64,000 nt of DNA from an uncultured Bacilli bacterium (GTDB lineage Bacteria; Bacillota_I; Bacilli_A; ML615J-28; CAG-698): the NCBI GenBank assembly GCA_934096585.1, contig CAKOMG010000003.1, positions 62,001 through 126,000 on the forward strand, in the 5' to 3' direction. This document shows positions 1 to 8,295 of the stretch, in pieces. Positions within the stretch are counted from its first letter, which is position 1. Every line of letters begins with the position of its first letter. The position numbers and the translations under genes were made by a program. Below the pieces are notes generated by a model, which saw only the letters and a program-made list of their open reading frames with translations, did not search any database and was not told the origin of the DNA.

Positions 1-345
1 TAAACTAGATAATGTTGGATTAGTTATTAACTTTGTAAATACAAATGCAGCAATTGTTGTTGCACCAATGTTTACCAAATTATTACCAACAAGAATTGTT
101 GTTAAAAGAGCATCATATCTTTCAGCCAAATATAAAGCTTTTCTAGCACCAGGCTTTTTATCATCACTTAGACTCTTAAGTCTTAAAATACTAACTGATG
201 AATAAGCAGTCTCACAGCTTGAAAAGAAAGCTGAAAACACAAGTAAAACAATTAAAACAATAATAAGCGGAACAATTAGTTTCCATTCAATCTGATTATT
301 GTCAGCTAAAACAATTGTGTTTAAAAAACACGCGAGAGGAACCAA
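1..345 (-). CDS. CNNM/HlyC-CorC family (DUF21) membrane protein, 3' end cut by window edge
   Basis: This is the N-terminal 115 residues of an integral membrane protein; the gene continues beyond position 1. After a first hydrophobic stretch and an acidic loop there is a membrane helix (about residues 27-43) running into the hallmark FFSSCETAYSS, then a basic cytoplasmic stretch with PGARKALYLAERYD and LLTTILVGNNLVNIGA. That motif order is typical of the DUF21 transmembrane domain of CNNM/CorC-type divalent-cation transport proteins, normally followed by CBS and CorC_HlyC domains (outside this window). The start is a TTG at 343-345, preceded by AAAAGGAG eleven bases upstream. It lies 19 bp after ntdP and probably shares its transcript. 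Family is clear; ion specificity is not. Confidence 0.8.
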   Translation of the reverse strand, partial: MVPLACFLNTIVLADNNQIEWKLIVPLIIVLIVLLVFSAFFSSCETAYSSVSILRLKSLSDDKKPGARKALYLAERYDALLTTILVGNNLVNIGATTIAAFVFTKLITNPTLSSL

Positions 346-364
346 AATAAAACACACTCCTTTT

Positions 365-883
365 CTATTTATTTTTTTGTTTCTCTAAAAAGGCATCATA
401 CCACTCCATTACACTTTGCTTATTGAATGGAGCTTCACCTTTTTTTATCATATTAATCAAAATATCCATATTTCTACGAATAATTATCCTAATATCTTCT
501 GAATAATGTAAATATTTAGTATTAAAATCATATTCATCGCGATCAAGTTCTAAAAAATCTCCTCCCGGAAACACTTTAATATCAAGATCATAATCAATAT
601 ATTTAATGCCTTCTTCATCAATTACATATGGAGAACTTAAATTGCAATAATAATAAATATCATCATTTCTCAACATGCAAATAATGTTAAACCAGTAATT
701 TTTAAAAAAATAACAAACAGCTGGTTCTCTTGTTTTCCACTTACGGCCATCGCCATCGATAACATCTACTTCATTATTTAATAAAATTACTTCATCCTTT
801 GATTCAAATAATTTATCAACATTTTTCCAAACACGATGTAATTCACCATCATGTTTATAACTAATAATGTCGATTTTTTCCAT
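365..883 (-). CDS. ntdP: Nucleoside tri-/diphosphate phosphatase, DUF402 family (YgaC/Ntdp)
   Basis: The protein matches the DUF402 nucleotide phosphatases of Bacillus (YgaC) and Staphylococcus along its whole length. Recognisable blocks are SYKHDGELHRVW near the N-terminus, the TREPAVCYFF strand, YYYCNLSSPYVIDEEG, the acidic YIDYDLDIKVFPGG and DRDEYD that bind divalent metal, and a C-terminal amphipathic helix. Known members hydrolyse nucleoside tri- and diphosphates in the cytoplasm. An ATG six codons upstream (899-901) is also in frame, but a strong promoter whose -10 ends at 908 would start transcription at about 901 and make that start leaderless. I therefore prefer the ATG at 881-883, although its ribosome site (GAAAG) is weak. 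The CNNM-type gene follows directly. Confidence 0.87.
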   Translation of the reverse strand: MEKIDIISYKHDGELHRVWKNVDKLFESKDEVILLNNEVDVIDGDGRKWKTREPAVCYFFKNYWFNIICMLRNDDIYYYCNLSSPYVIDEEGIKYIDYDLDIKVFPGGDFLELDRDEYDFNTKYLHYSEDIRIIIRRNMDILINMIKKGEAPFNKQSVMEWYDAFLEKQKNK

Positions 884-907
884 TGCTATTAATTCTTTCA
901 TAAATTA

Positions 908-936
908 ATTATATCATAAATTTTCATAATAATCAA
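908..936 (-). promoter_or_regulatory. Promoter of ntdP (extended -10)
   Basis: On the minus strand there is TTGATT (931-936), a 17-bp spacer, and TATAAT (908-913) preceded by TGA, giving an extended -10. Predicted transcription start is about 901. The same hexamer pair with the same spacing is found in front of dinB. Confidence 0.7.
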
Positions 937-975
937 TTTATTTTAAAAATTATCTTAAATTCTTTTAAATATTAT

Positions 976-1015
976 TAAAAAATAAAAAGCAAAATAATAA
1001 ACATATTTTGCTTTT
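976..1015 (-). terminator. Rho-independent terminator after trxA
   Basis: A perfect 12-bp inverted repeat (985-996 with 1004-1015, 7-nt loop) lies directly after the trxA stop codon and is followed on the minus strand by a U-rich tail. The stem has only two G-C pairs. Confidence 0.75.
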
Positions 1016-1020
1016 CTTAC

Positions 1021-1314
1021 TTAACGATATTTGTTAACCCATTCTTCAATTTCATCAAGATTCATATATCCTTCTTTTTTAGATAATATTTTTTTATCTT
1101 TCATTAAGAATAATGTTGGAACAACACTAACACTAAAATTTTTAGCCATCTCAGTAGATTCATCAACATCTACTTTAACAACATTTACAATTTGTTTTTC
1201 ATTTAATTCTTCTAAAACTGGAGTTAACATTCTACATGGTCCACACCATGTTGCAAAAAAATCAACAATTGTTAAGTCGTCAGTTAATTCATTTAGATTT
1301 TTAATTATATTCAT
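1021..1314 (-). CDS. trxA: Thioredoxin
   Basis: Small cytoplasmic thiol-disulfide oxidoreductase of 97 residues, slightly shorter than the usual 105 or so. The redox motif WCGPC is at residues 23-27, followed by the expected helix, the strand VNVVKVDVDE, the cis-proline loop SVVPT and a closing strand and helix. The ribosome site AGGAGG sits 6 bases before the ATG. It follows mutS2 by 10 bp and ends at a terminator, so it is probably the last gene of a mutS2-trxA transcript. It may serve general protein reduction; a mechanistic link to MutS2 is not known. Confidence 0.95.
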   Translation of the reverse strand: MNIIKNLNELTDDLTIVDFFATWCGPCRMLTPVLEELNEKQIVNVVKVDVDESTEMAKNFSVSVVPTLFLMKDKKILSKKEGYMNLDEIEEWVNKYR

Positions 1315-1324
1315 TTTAATCCTC

Positions 1325-3664
1325 CTATTTTGTTTTAAAATTTACAATTGTGGCTCCTTGTCCGCCTTCTCCAATACCACCATAGTGATATTCTTCAACT
1401 TCTTTATTATTTTTAAGTTTCTCATGTACTAATTTTCTAATTGTACCAGTACCAAAGCCATGAATAATCGTGACAGAATTTAATCCTCCATAAAGAGCAT
1501 CATCTAAAAATCTATCAATTAATTCACTAGCTTCTTCATATCTACACCCTCGCAAATCAAGTTTAGAAGTAACACTTTTTTTAAGTGTAATTTCCTTTTT
1601 CTCTTTAGTTTTAATAAATACATCTTTATTTTCGGAAAGTTGCAAATCCTCCTTATTTACTTTAACAGTTGCAATTCCTATTTGAACTTCATATTGATTA
1701 TTTTTAAGTTCTTTTAAAATGGTTCCATAACTATTATACCCCTTAACATAAACAGCCATGCCTACTTTATAATTAAAATTTTCTTGTTCAGTTTCAACTA
1801 CTAAATCTTCTTCTCCTAAAGATCTAATTTTATGTTTTAAATCCGATATTTCATGGGGTTTAATACTTTTATTTTTTACTAGATCAATTTCATAAACCAA
1901 TTCTTCTAATTCTTTTTTAGTTTTTAAAATCAATTTATCTTTTTCAATATTAGCTTCTTTAATTATTTTATCTCTTAAAGATATGGTTTTATTATTTTCT
2001 TCTTCTTGCTTATTAATTAATTGTTTTAAATTCTCTTTTTCTTCATCTACAATTTTTAATTTTTGATCTAATTCATTGGCTTGATTTACAACTTTATCTA
2101 ACATAACTGACAAATTATCATTTTTATTAATTACATAATTATTTGCTTCATCAATAATTTCTTGCTTTAATCCTAAATGTGAAGCAATATTTAAGGCATT
2201 ACTCATTCCTGGTACGCCAATTAATAAACGATATGTTGGTGATAATGTTTCAACATTGAATTCAACACTAGCATTGATAATTTTATCATTACTATAAGCA
2301 TGCATTTTTAATTCAGAATAATGGCTTGTTGTAATAATATCGCAATTTTTGGCTAATAAATAATCAATAATTGCTATAGCAAGTGAAGAACCTTCGACTG
2401 GATCCGTACCAGATCCAAGTTCATCAATTAATACTAAGGAATTACTTGTAACATTTTCAATAATATCAATGACATTTTTTAAATGACTAGAAAATGTTGA
2501 TAAATTTTGTGAAATAGATTGTTCATCACCAATATCACAAAACACTTTATCAAAAATTGCTATTTCACTATTGTTATCACAAGGTATTAATAGTCCGAAT
2601 TTAACCATTATAGCAAGTAACCCAACAGTTTTTAACAGAACTGTCTTACCACCAGTATTAGGTCCCGTAATGATTATGCCTTTATAATTTTTTCCGAGTG
2701 ATACATTGTTTTTAATTATTTTTTCAACATTTAACAATGGATGATAGCAATTAATTAAATCAACATAACCAATATTATTAATCTTGGGTTTAGATGCATT
2801 CATGATATATGCAAGGCGTGCCTTACCAAAAATTATATCCATTTTAACAAGTATCATAAATGAAAGTAATAAATTATCATAAGACAAAGCAATCTCACTA
2901 GATATTTGTTTTAAAATTAATTCTATTTCTTTTTTCTCATCTTCTTTAACTTGATTTAACGTATTACTCATTTCAACAATAATTTGCGGTTCAATAAAGC
3001 TTGTTTCACCACTTGCGGATTGATCATGAATTATACCTTTGATTTGATTTTTAAAATCGCTTCTCACTGGTATAACAAAACGTTCATTCCTTATAGAAAT
3101 CGTTGAAGACGTAAGTTTATCTCCGTTCTTTTGCATTATTTCAATTATTTTAGATTGAATATTCTTTTCTAAATCTTTAATTCGTTTTCTAATTATTTTC
3201 AAATTTAAGCTAGCGTCATCGTTAATTTCTCCATATGGTGTTACTATTTTTTTTACTTTTAAGTTCAAATCTTTTTCATAAATAAGTTTATCAACATAAG
3301 ATTTCAAATTAACGCAATTGATATTAGCATCTTCTAATTTTTCTTTATATAAAATAGTATCACGAACTGAATCAAAAAAATTACCCATTTCGGCTAATTC
3401 TAATGGCGATAGTATTCCATTTTTATTTATTTTATGTAAAGAGTATTCAATATCTGTATCTTTTTTAACATAAATAGGAAATTTGCCATATCTTTGAATT
3501 AAAATTAAAGCTTCATCAGTATCATTTAAATTTTTGTTTACTTCATCTAAGTCTGTTGAGAATTTAGTTTCATCTATTATTTTTTTAGAATAGTCTAAAT
3601 ATACTTCATTTTTAAGTTTATTTATAATGACATCAAATTCCAGCATTTTTTCATACTTATTCAT
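1325..3664 (-). CDS. mutS2: MutS2 family ATPase/endonuclease (ribosome rescue, anti-recombination)
   Basis: The protein has the usual MutS2 length (779 residues) and order: N-terminal MutS core and lever, an ABC-type ATPase with Walker A GPNTGGKT at about 333-340 and Walker B region LIDELGSGTDP at about 410-420, a long charged coiled coil at about 500-620, a KOW-like segment, and a C-terminal Smr nuclease domain from LDLRG at about 700 to the end, including HGFGTGTIR. There is no mismatch-recognition domain, which separates MutS2 from MutS. In Bacillus MutS2 acts on collided ribosomes, in other species on recombination intermediates. The ribosome site AAAGGAG precedes the ATG. It is divergent from rnhC with only 59 bp between the starts. 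Confidence 0.95.
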   Translation of the reverse strand: MNKYEKMLEFDVIINKLKNEVYLDYSKKIIDETKFSTDLDEVNKNLNDTDEALILIQRYGKFPIYVKKDTDIEYSLHKINKNGILSPLELAEMGNFFDSVRDTILYKEKLEDANINCVNLKSYVDKLIYEKDLNLKVKKIVTPYGEINDDASLNLKIIRKRIKDLEKNIQSKIIEIMQKNGDKLTSSTISIRNERFVIPVRSDFKNQIKGIIHDQSASGETSFIEPQIIVEMSNTLNQVKEDEKKEIELILKQISSEIALSYDNLLLSFMILVKMDIIFGKARLAYIMNASKPKINNIGYVDLINCYHPLLNVEKIIKNNVSLGKNYKGIIITGPNTGGKTVLLKTVGLLAIMVKFGLLIPCDNNSEIAIFDKVFCDIGDEQSISQNLSTFSSHLKNVIDIIENVTSNSLVLIDELGSGTDPVEGSSLAIAIIDYLLAKNCDIITTSHYSELKMHAYSNDKIINASVEFNVETLSPTYRLLIGVPGMSNALNIASHLGLKQEIIDEANNYVINKNDNLSVMLDKVVNQANELDQKLKIVDEEKENLKQLINKQEEENNKTISLRDKIIKEANIEKDKLILKTKKELEELVYEIDLVKNKSIKPHEISDLKHKIRSLGEEDLVVETEQENFNYKVGMAVYVKGYNSYGTILKELKNNQYEVQIGIATVKVNKEDLQLSENKDVFIKTKEKKEITLKKSVTSKLDLRGCRYEEASELIDRFLDDALYGGLNSVTIIHGFGTGTIRKLVHEKLKNNKEVEEYHYGGIGEGGQGATIVNFKTK

Positions 3665-3675
3665 AAAAATACTCC

Positions 3676-3704
3676 TTTCATTTAAAAAAAATATATGATA
3701 TAAT
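3676..3704 (+). promoter_or_regulatory. Promoter of rnhC (extended -10)
   Basis: TGATATAAT at 3696-3704 is an extended -10; the -35 at 17 bp spacing (TTTCAT) is poor. Predicted start of transcription is about 3711, so the AGGTGGTGAT ribosome site would lie at the very 5' end of the mRNA. Confidence 0.55.
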
Positions 3705-3723
3705 ATAATTAGGTGGTGATAAG

Positions 3724-4641
3724 TTGACTTTTACAATAACATTATCCAATAATCAAATTAATAAAATAATTTCCCAATACGAATGTAATAGGAATGATAG
3801 TAACGTTACTAATAATTATACACTATTTCGTGCAAAAATCAAGTCTACTACACTAACAATTTTTAAAACAGGCAAATTACTACTTCAAGGTAATGATATA
3901 ATCCCCGTTCAAAACGAAATAGAACAATTATTAAATCTAAAACCTTCTCTAAATATAAAAGCAAATACTAAAATTATTAGCATAGGCAAAAACATCATAG
4001 GAACCGATGAAGTAGGAACCGGCGATTATTTTGGTGGTATTGTTGTTTGCGCATCATTAGTCGAGAAAGATAAAATTCTTGAATTGACTAAAATGGGAAT
4101 TAAAGATTCAAAAGAAATCACAGATGAAAAAATTAAAATTCTTGGTAAATATCTTATTGAAAATATCAAACACACTGTTTTATTATTAAATAACAAAAAA
4201 TATAATCAAATTTATAGTAAAACTATGAATCTGAATAAAATAAAAGCTATATTGCACAATAAAGTTATTTTAAACTTTTTGAATAAATATCCTAATACTA
4301 ATTTTGATAAAATAGTAATTGATAGTTTTTGCCAAACAAACAAATATTTTGAATATTTAGAAAATATAAACGAAACATATAAAACTGTGGAACTCATTGA
4401 AAAAGCAGAAAATAAATATATTTCCGTTGCGGCAAGTTCAATAATTGCAAGATATTACTTTTTAAAACATCTAGAAGATTTATCAAAAGCAACAGGTTAT
4501 AATTTAATCAAAGGTGCTTCCAAACAAGTTGATAAATTAGCCTATAAAATAATCAATGAAAAAGGTTTAGATTTTTTATACAACATTGCAAAAATTAATT
4601 TCAAAAACACTTTAAAAGCTAAGGAGGATAATAATGCTTAA
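3724..4641 (+). CDS. rnhC: Ribonuclease HIII
   Basis: RNase HIII removes RNA from RNA-DNA hybrids in the cytoplasm. The first 80 residues form the TBP-like substrate-binding domain specific to this class. The catalytic domain opens with GTDEVGTGDYFGG (residues 93-105), which supplies D95 and E96; KDSKEITD and VIDSF (D200) supply further acidic residues. Length (305) is normal. The start is TTG at 3724, chosen because AGGTGGTGAT lies four bases before it and no ATG fits. The 3' end overlaps the next gene by 8 bp, with that gene's ribosome site inside rnhC, which implies translational coupling. Confidence 0.93.
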   Translation: MTFTITLSNNQINKIISQYECNRNDSNVTNNYTLFRAKIKSTTLTIFKTGKLLLQGNDIIPVQNEIEQLLNLKPSLNIKANTKIISIGKNIIGTDEVGTGDYFGGIVVCASLVEKDKILELTKMGIKDSKEITDEKIKILGKYLIENIKHTVLLLNNKKYNQIYSKTMNLNKIKAILHNKVILNFLNKYPNTNFDKIVIDSFCQTNKYFEYLENINETYKTVELIEKAENKYISVAASSIIARYYFLKHLEDLSKATGYNLIKGASKQVDKLAYKIINEKGLDFLYNIAKINFKNTLKAKEDNNA

Positions 4642-6421
4642 AATTAAAAGAATTTTTTTAGTTTTACTTCTGCTTCTTTCACTTTCTTTTGTTTATGCTT
4701 GTTCTGAAAAAGAACCTAGTATTAAAAAAGAATATTATTTAAAAGCCGATATTGAATCAATGGAAATCAACGTTGATGAACAATATGAAATCAAAATTGA
4801 TACTGATATTCCCAATCCCTTAACATGGGAAAGTAATGAACCTGAAATTGCGGATGTTGATGAAAATGGATTAGTAACTGGGATTTCAAAAGGATTTACT
4901 ATTATTACTTGCAGTTACCAAAAATATATTTTAGAAATATCAGTAACAGTAAGGCCTAGAATTTTACCCCCTAAAACACATAATTTAACAATATATGGTT
5001 ATGAAACAATTGAAGTTAGAGATGGCGTTTCTTTATCATATATACTATTATCAAATTTTGGGAATTTACAACACAAAAACTTTGATGACTTAATATTTAA
5101 TGGATGGTATCGCGATAATAACTATAAAAACGAATTAGATTTAAGTCAAAAAATATATAATGATCTCACAATTTATCCGAAGTATTCAAAAGACAATACA
5201 ATTTGCGAACAAAAAATTGCTGTCAATAATACATTGTTTTATGAAGATGTTATTTTAAAGGATTCAAGTGTCCAAGTTTTTACAGCAGATTATGGAAAGA
5301 CAATTGCGTATGAGGAAGAGACTTATAATGATTCATTAATTGCCATTACAAATTATAATTATAGTACCAAAAATACTACGATTATTGAGGTATTAAAAGA
5401 TGGCAACAAAGCAAATACTATTATTCCTTACAATGGTTATGTTATTATGATTCCTAAAAGTAACGAATTATACGCGCAATATGAAGAGAAATTACAAGTT
5501 GGTAAAGTTGTTTCTTTAGACACATATTCAATAAATACAGCTAATAAAATTTATATTAATAAAGAAATTAATATAGATAATCCAGATGAATTAAATATTT
5601 CACTTGATGCCAATTATATTTCAGTGTATGATTATACGAACAATAAATACTTATATCAAAAGAATTCTGCATCAACTGCTTACCCAGCTTCTACAACAAA
5701 AATAATTTGCGCATTAGCTGCATTAGAAAATGCTAGTGTAGACACAATTATTACTGTAGGTGATGAGTTTGATGTAACTTATGAAGGCGATTCTCCAAGT
5801 ACAGCAGGATTACAAAAAGGCCAAATGTGGACATTACGACAACTTTTATATGCATTAATGCTTCCATCCGGAAACGATGCAGCATATGTTATAGCAGCAG
5901 GTGTTGCAAGAAGCATTAAAGGTAATGAAACTTTAAATATTCGCGAGCAGTTAGAGTATTTCAATAATTTAATGAATAACGTTGCTAAAAAAATTGGTGC
6001 ACATAATAGTCATTTCATGGTGCCAGATGGTAATAGTTACTATAATTCAGATGGTTCTTGGTCAAATAGATTAAGTCAACACTATGTCACAGCCGATGAC
6101 ATGATTAAATTTGCAATGCTTGCTTTAAATTATAGTATGCTTGCAAAAGTAGTGAGCACTTATACAATTAATTTTTCTATAGTTAGTGAAAAAGCTTATA
6201 CTTTTTATAACACTAATCTTCTTATTAAACCAATTAGATCAGAAGTATATTTAAAAAATGCTATTGGAATAAAAACCGGAACAACAAATCCTGGTGGATA
6301 TTGTTTAATTTGTGCTTATGAAGTAGATGGACGTATTGTTATAGCATCTATTCTTAAGGGAACAACTTCAATGAATAGATATTATGATGCCGTTAAAATA
6401 TATAATGCTGTATACAATTAA
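4634..6421 (+). CDS. Lipoprotein D-alanyl-D-alanine carboxypeptidase (S11) with Ig-like and InlB-like domains
   Basis: A penicillin-binding carboxypeptidase that should trim the terminal D-Ala of peptidoglycan stem peptides outside the membrane. All three S11 motifs are present: STTK at 353-356, SGN at 412-414 and KTG at 547-549. The layout is odd. Residues 1-23 are a lipoprotein signal ending VYAC; about 35-107 is a Big_2-type Ig domain (TWESNEPEIADVDENGLVTG); about 115-185 resembles one InlB/Listeria-Bacteroides repeat (FNGWYRDNNY); and the protein ends soon after the catalytic domain, without the amphipathic C-terminal helix that anchors DacA proteins. Anchoring is therefore N-terminal, through lipid. 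The start ATG has AAGGAGG at 7 bases and overlaps rnhC. A bidirectional terminator follows. Confidence 0.88.
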   Translation: MLKIKRIFLVLLLLLSLSFVYACSEKEPSIKKEYYLKADIESMEINVDEQYEIKIDTDIPNPLTWESNEPEIADVDENGLVTGISKGFTIITCSYQKYILEISVTVRPRILPPKTHNLTIYGYETIEVRDGVSLSYILLSNFGNLQHKNFDDLIFNGWYRDNNYKNELDLSQKIYNDLTIYPKYSKDNTICEQKIAVNNTLFYEDVILKDSSVQVFTADYGKTIAYEEETYNDSLIAITNYNYSTKNTTIIEVLKDGNKANTIIPYNGYVIMIPKSNELYAQYEEKLQVGKVVSLDTYSINTANKIYINKEINIDNPDELNISLDANYISVYDYTNNKYLYQKNSASTAYPASTTKIICALAALENASVDTIITVGDEFDVTYEGDSPSTAGLQKGQMWTLRQLLYALMLPSGNDAAYVIAAGVARSIKGNETLNIREQLEYFNNLMNNVAKKIGAHNSHFMVPDGNSYYNSDGSWSNRLSQHYVTADDMIKFAMLALNYSMLAKVVSTYTINFSIVSEKAYTFYNTNLLIKPIRSEVYLKNAIGIKTGTTNPGGYCLICAYEVDGRIVIASILKGTTSMNRYYDAVKIYNAVYN

Positions 6422-6450
6422 AAAGAGCTCTTCTTGAGCTCTTTTATTTT
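6421..6450. terminator. Bidirectional terminator between the carboxypeptidase gene and rluD
   Basis: A 10-bp perfect stem (6421-6430 with 6436-6445, loop TTCTT) with A-tract before and T-tract after serves the convergent genes on both strands; it overlaps both stop codons. Confidence 0.85.
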
Positions 6451-7355
6451 ATTTGTTTTAAGAAATCTTGAAAGTAACTTGGTAAATCACATTCAAAAGA
6501 CATAAATTCATGTGTTCTCGGATGGTAAAATTCTAACTTTTTAGCATGTAAAAATTGACCTTTATGGCCTTCTATTTTTTTTGGTCCATATACGGGATCT
6601 CCAACTAATGGATAACCAATATATTTCATATGAACTCTAATTTGATGAGTGCGTCCTGTCTCTAATTTAACTTCAACTAAAGTATATTTGTCGAATCTTT
6701 CTAGAACTTTAAAATGCGTTATAGAATTTTTTCCTCCTTCTACCACAGCACGCTCTTGACGACTATCAGGATTTCTTCCAATCGGTGCATCAATCATTCC
6801 AGCATTATGTGGAATAACACCATGACATAATGCATAATAAATTTTGTTAACTTGATGGTTTGCAAATTGCTCACTTAAACATTTGTGAGCTAAATCATTT
6901 TTGCAAGCAACTATTAAACCAGAAGTATCTTTATCTATTCGATGTACAATTCCGGCACGAAGTTCACCATTTATGCCTGACAAATCTTTGCAATGATAAA
7001 GTAGAGCATTAACTAATGTATGATCATAATTACCATTTGCGGGATGAACAACCATACCACTTGGCTTGTTAACAACTATAATATCACTATCTTCATATAC
7101 AATATTTAAAGGAATATTTTCAGGTTCTATTGAACTTGGAATAGCTTTTTTAACAAGAACCTTAATGTTATCATTGTTTTTTAATCTATAATTTGCTTTA
7201 ATAGGGGTTCCGTTAACTAAAATCAACTCTTCTCCAATCATTAATTGAATTTGAGAACGTGTAAAATCTTCTAAACTTTCACTTAAATATTTATCAATTC
7301 TTACAGGAATTGCTAAATCATATGTTATGTTTATTTCTTCTTTAATGTTACCCAT
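6444..7355 (-). CDS. rluD: Large-subunit rRNA pseudouridine synthase, RluD/RluA family
   Basis: The enzyme isomerises specific uridines in 23S rRNA. An S4 RNA-binding domain occupies about residues 15-75 (RIDKYLSESL ... ILVNG), followed by the RluA catalytic domain with HRIDKDTSGL, in which D141 is the catalytic aspartate, and the conserved RTHQIRVH. Length (303) is normal. It begins 3 bp after the lspA stop, the same order as in Bacillus (lspA-ylyB), and ends at the shared terminator. Confidence 0.94.
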   Translation of the reverse strand: MGNIKEEINITYDLAIPVRIDKYLSESLEDFTRSQIQLMIGEELILVNGTPIKANYRLKNNDNIKVLVKKAIPSSIEPENIPLNIVYEDSDIIVVNKPSGMVVHPANGNYDHTLVNALLYHCKDLSGINGELRAGIVHRIDKDTSGLIVACKNDLAHKCLSEQFANHQVNKIYYALCHGVIPHNAGMIDAPIGRNPDSRQERAVVEGGKNSITHFKVLERFDKYTLVEVKLETGRTHQIRVHMKYIGYPLVGDPVYGPKKIEGHKGQFLHAKKLEFYHPRTHEFMSFECDLPSYFQDFLKQIK

Positions 7356-7358
7356 TTG

Positions 7359-7838
7359 TTACTCTGCCTTTGACAAAAACAATACTTTGATTATCATTAA
7401 AATTACCCCACACGTTAAACATATATCGGCAACGTTAAAAACTGGAAAATCATAACCAAAAAAATTAAAATCTAAGAAATCAGTTACATATTTAAATATA
7501 ATACGATCAATAAAGTTACCTAAGGTTCCCGCAACTAAAAAGCATAGCCCAATACTATACACTTTATTGCTAGTCAAATCAAAGTCTTTAAACAAATAAG
7601 TTAATACACCTAAAGCAACTATAGTAATAGCAATAAAAAACCAATATTTACCGCTTAATGAGCCCCATGCACCGCCTCTATTTTCAACATATGTAAAATC
7701 AAAAAAATTTTTAATTATCGTTACTGATCCTTTAGGAAGTAAATACTTTCTAGCTATAAATTTAGTTATTTGGTCTATTCCAATTAAACCAAGAATAATT
7801 ATTATTCCTAAATACATTTTTTTCAACCTTTCTCTCAT
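7359..7838 (-). CDS. lspA: Signal peptidase II (prolipoprotein signal peptidase)
   Basis: Membrane aspartyl protease that cleaves diacylglyceryl prolipoproteins just before the lipobox cysteine. Four membrane helices are visible (about 9-28, 65-83, 92-108 and 138-156). The two catalytic aspartates are D111 in GNFIDR and D138 in FNVADI; the VENRGGAWG loop is also typical. AGGAG stands 7 bases before the ATG. This enzyme is needed to mature the many lipoproteins of the 24-57 kb locus. Confidence 0.95.
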   Translation of the reverse strand: MRERLKKMYLGIIIILGLIGIDQITKFIARKYLLPKGSVTIIKNFFDFTYVENRGGAWGSLSGKYWFFIAITIVALGVLTYLFKDFDLTSNKVYSIGLCFLVAGTLGNFIDRIIFKYVTDFLDFNFFGYDFPVFNVADICLTCGVILMIIKVLFLSKAE

Positions 7839-7847
7839 TATAAACTC

Positions 7848-8294
7848 CTATCTTGCTAACCCTAAGAATAAAAACACAAGGATTACAAACGTAAAAAATA
7901 TAAATCCTGGATTAAATGTTTCATAAATAAAGACTGCAAAACTATCTATTTTTTGAAGTTTAGGTTCTTCTTCAAAATATTTTTTTGCTATTTCAATTGT
8001 AAAAGCATTAGATAAACCATTACAAAACCATATTATTACCCAAGCGATAATTAAAAATAACATTTTTAAAGACAAATTATAATAATAGGCTTTAAAAAAT
8101 TGAATTAAAATTAAAGCGAAAGGTAATATAACAATAATTGTTAGTAAAATGCCAAATAAAAAAGATAAAACATTATGTTTTCTTGATAATTTTACGTCAT
8201 AAAACTTTTTTAAATCAAGCTTACCTTTTTTCCATGTAGAAATATGATAATTTTCTGGTTTAACAGGATTATTTTCAATTACAAATTTTCCCAT
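7848..8294 (-). CDS. Hypothetical membrane protein (3 helices)
   Basis: I do not recognise this 148-residue protein. A polar, basic N-terminal 40 residues (rich in Lys) is followed by three hydrophobic segments at about 43-66, 76-95 and 129-147, the last one at the very C-terminus. It has no cysteine cluster, catalytic motif or signal peptide. It sits between the sepM-like gene (1 bp away) and lspA (9 bp away) with a GGATGG ribosome site, so it is co-transcribed with membrane-quality-control and lipoprotein-processing genes. Confidence 0.6.
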   Translation of the reverse strand: MGKFVIENNPVKPENYHISTWKKGKLDLKKFYDVKLSRKHNVLSFLFGILLTIIVILPFALILIQFFKAYYYNLSLKMLFLIIAWVIIWFCNGLSNAFTIEIAKKYFEEEPKLQKIDSFAVFIYETFNPGFIFFTFVILVFLFLGLAR

Positions 8295-8295
8295 A

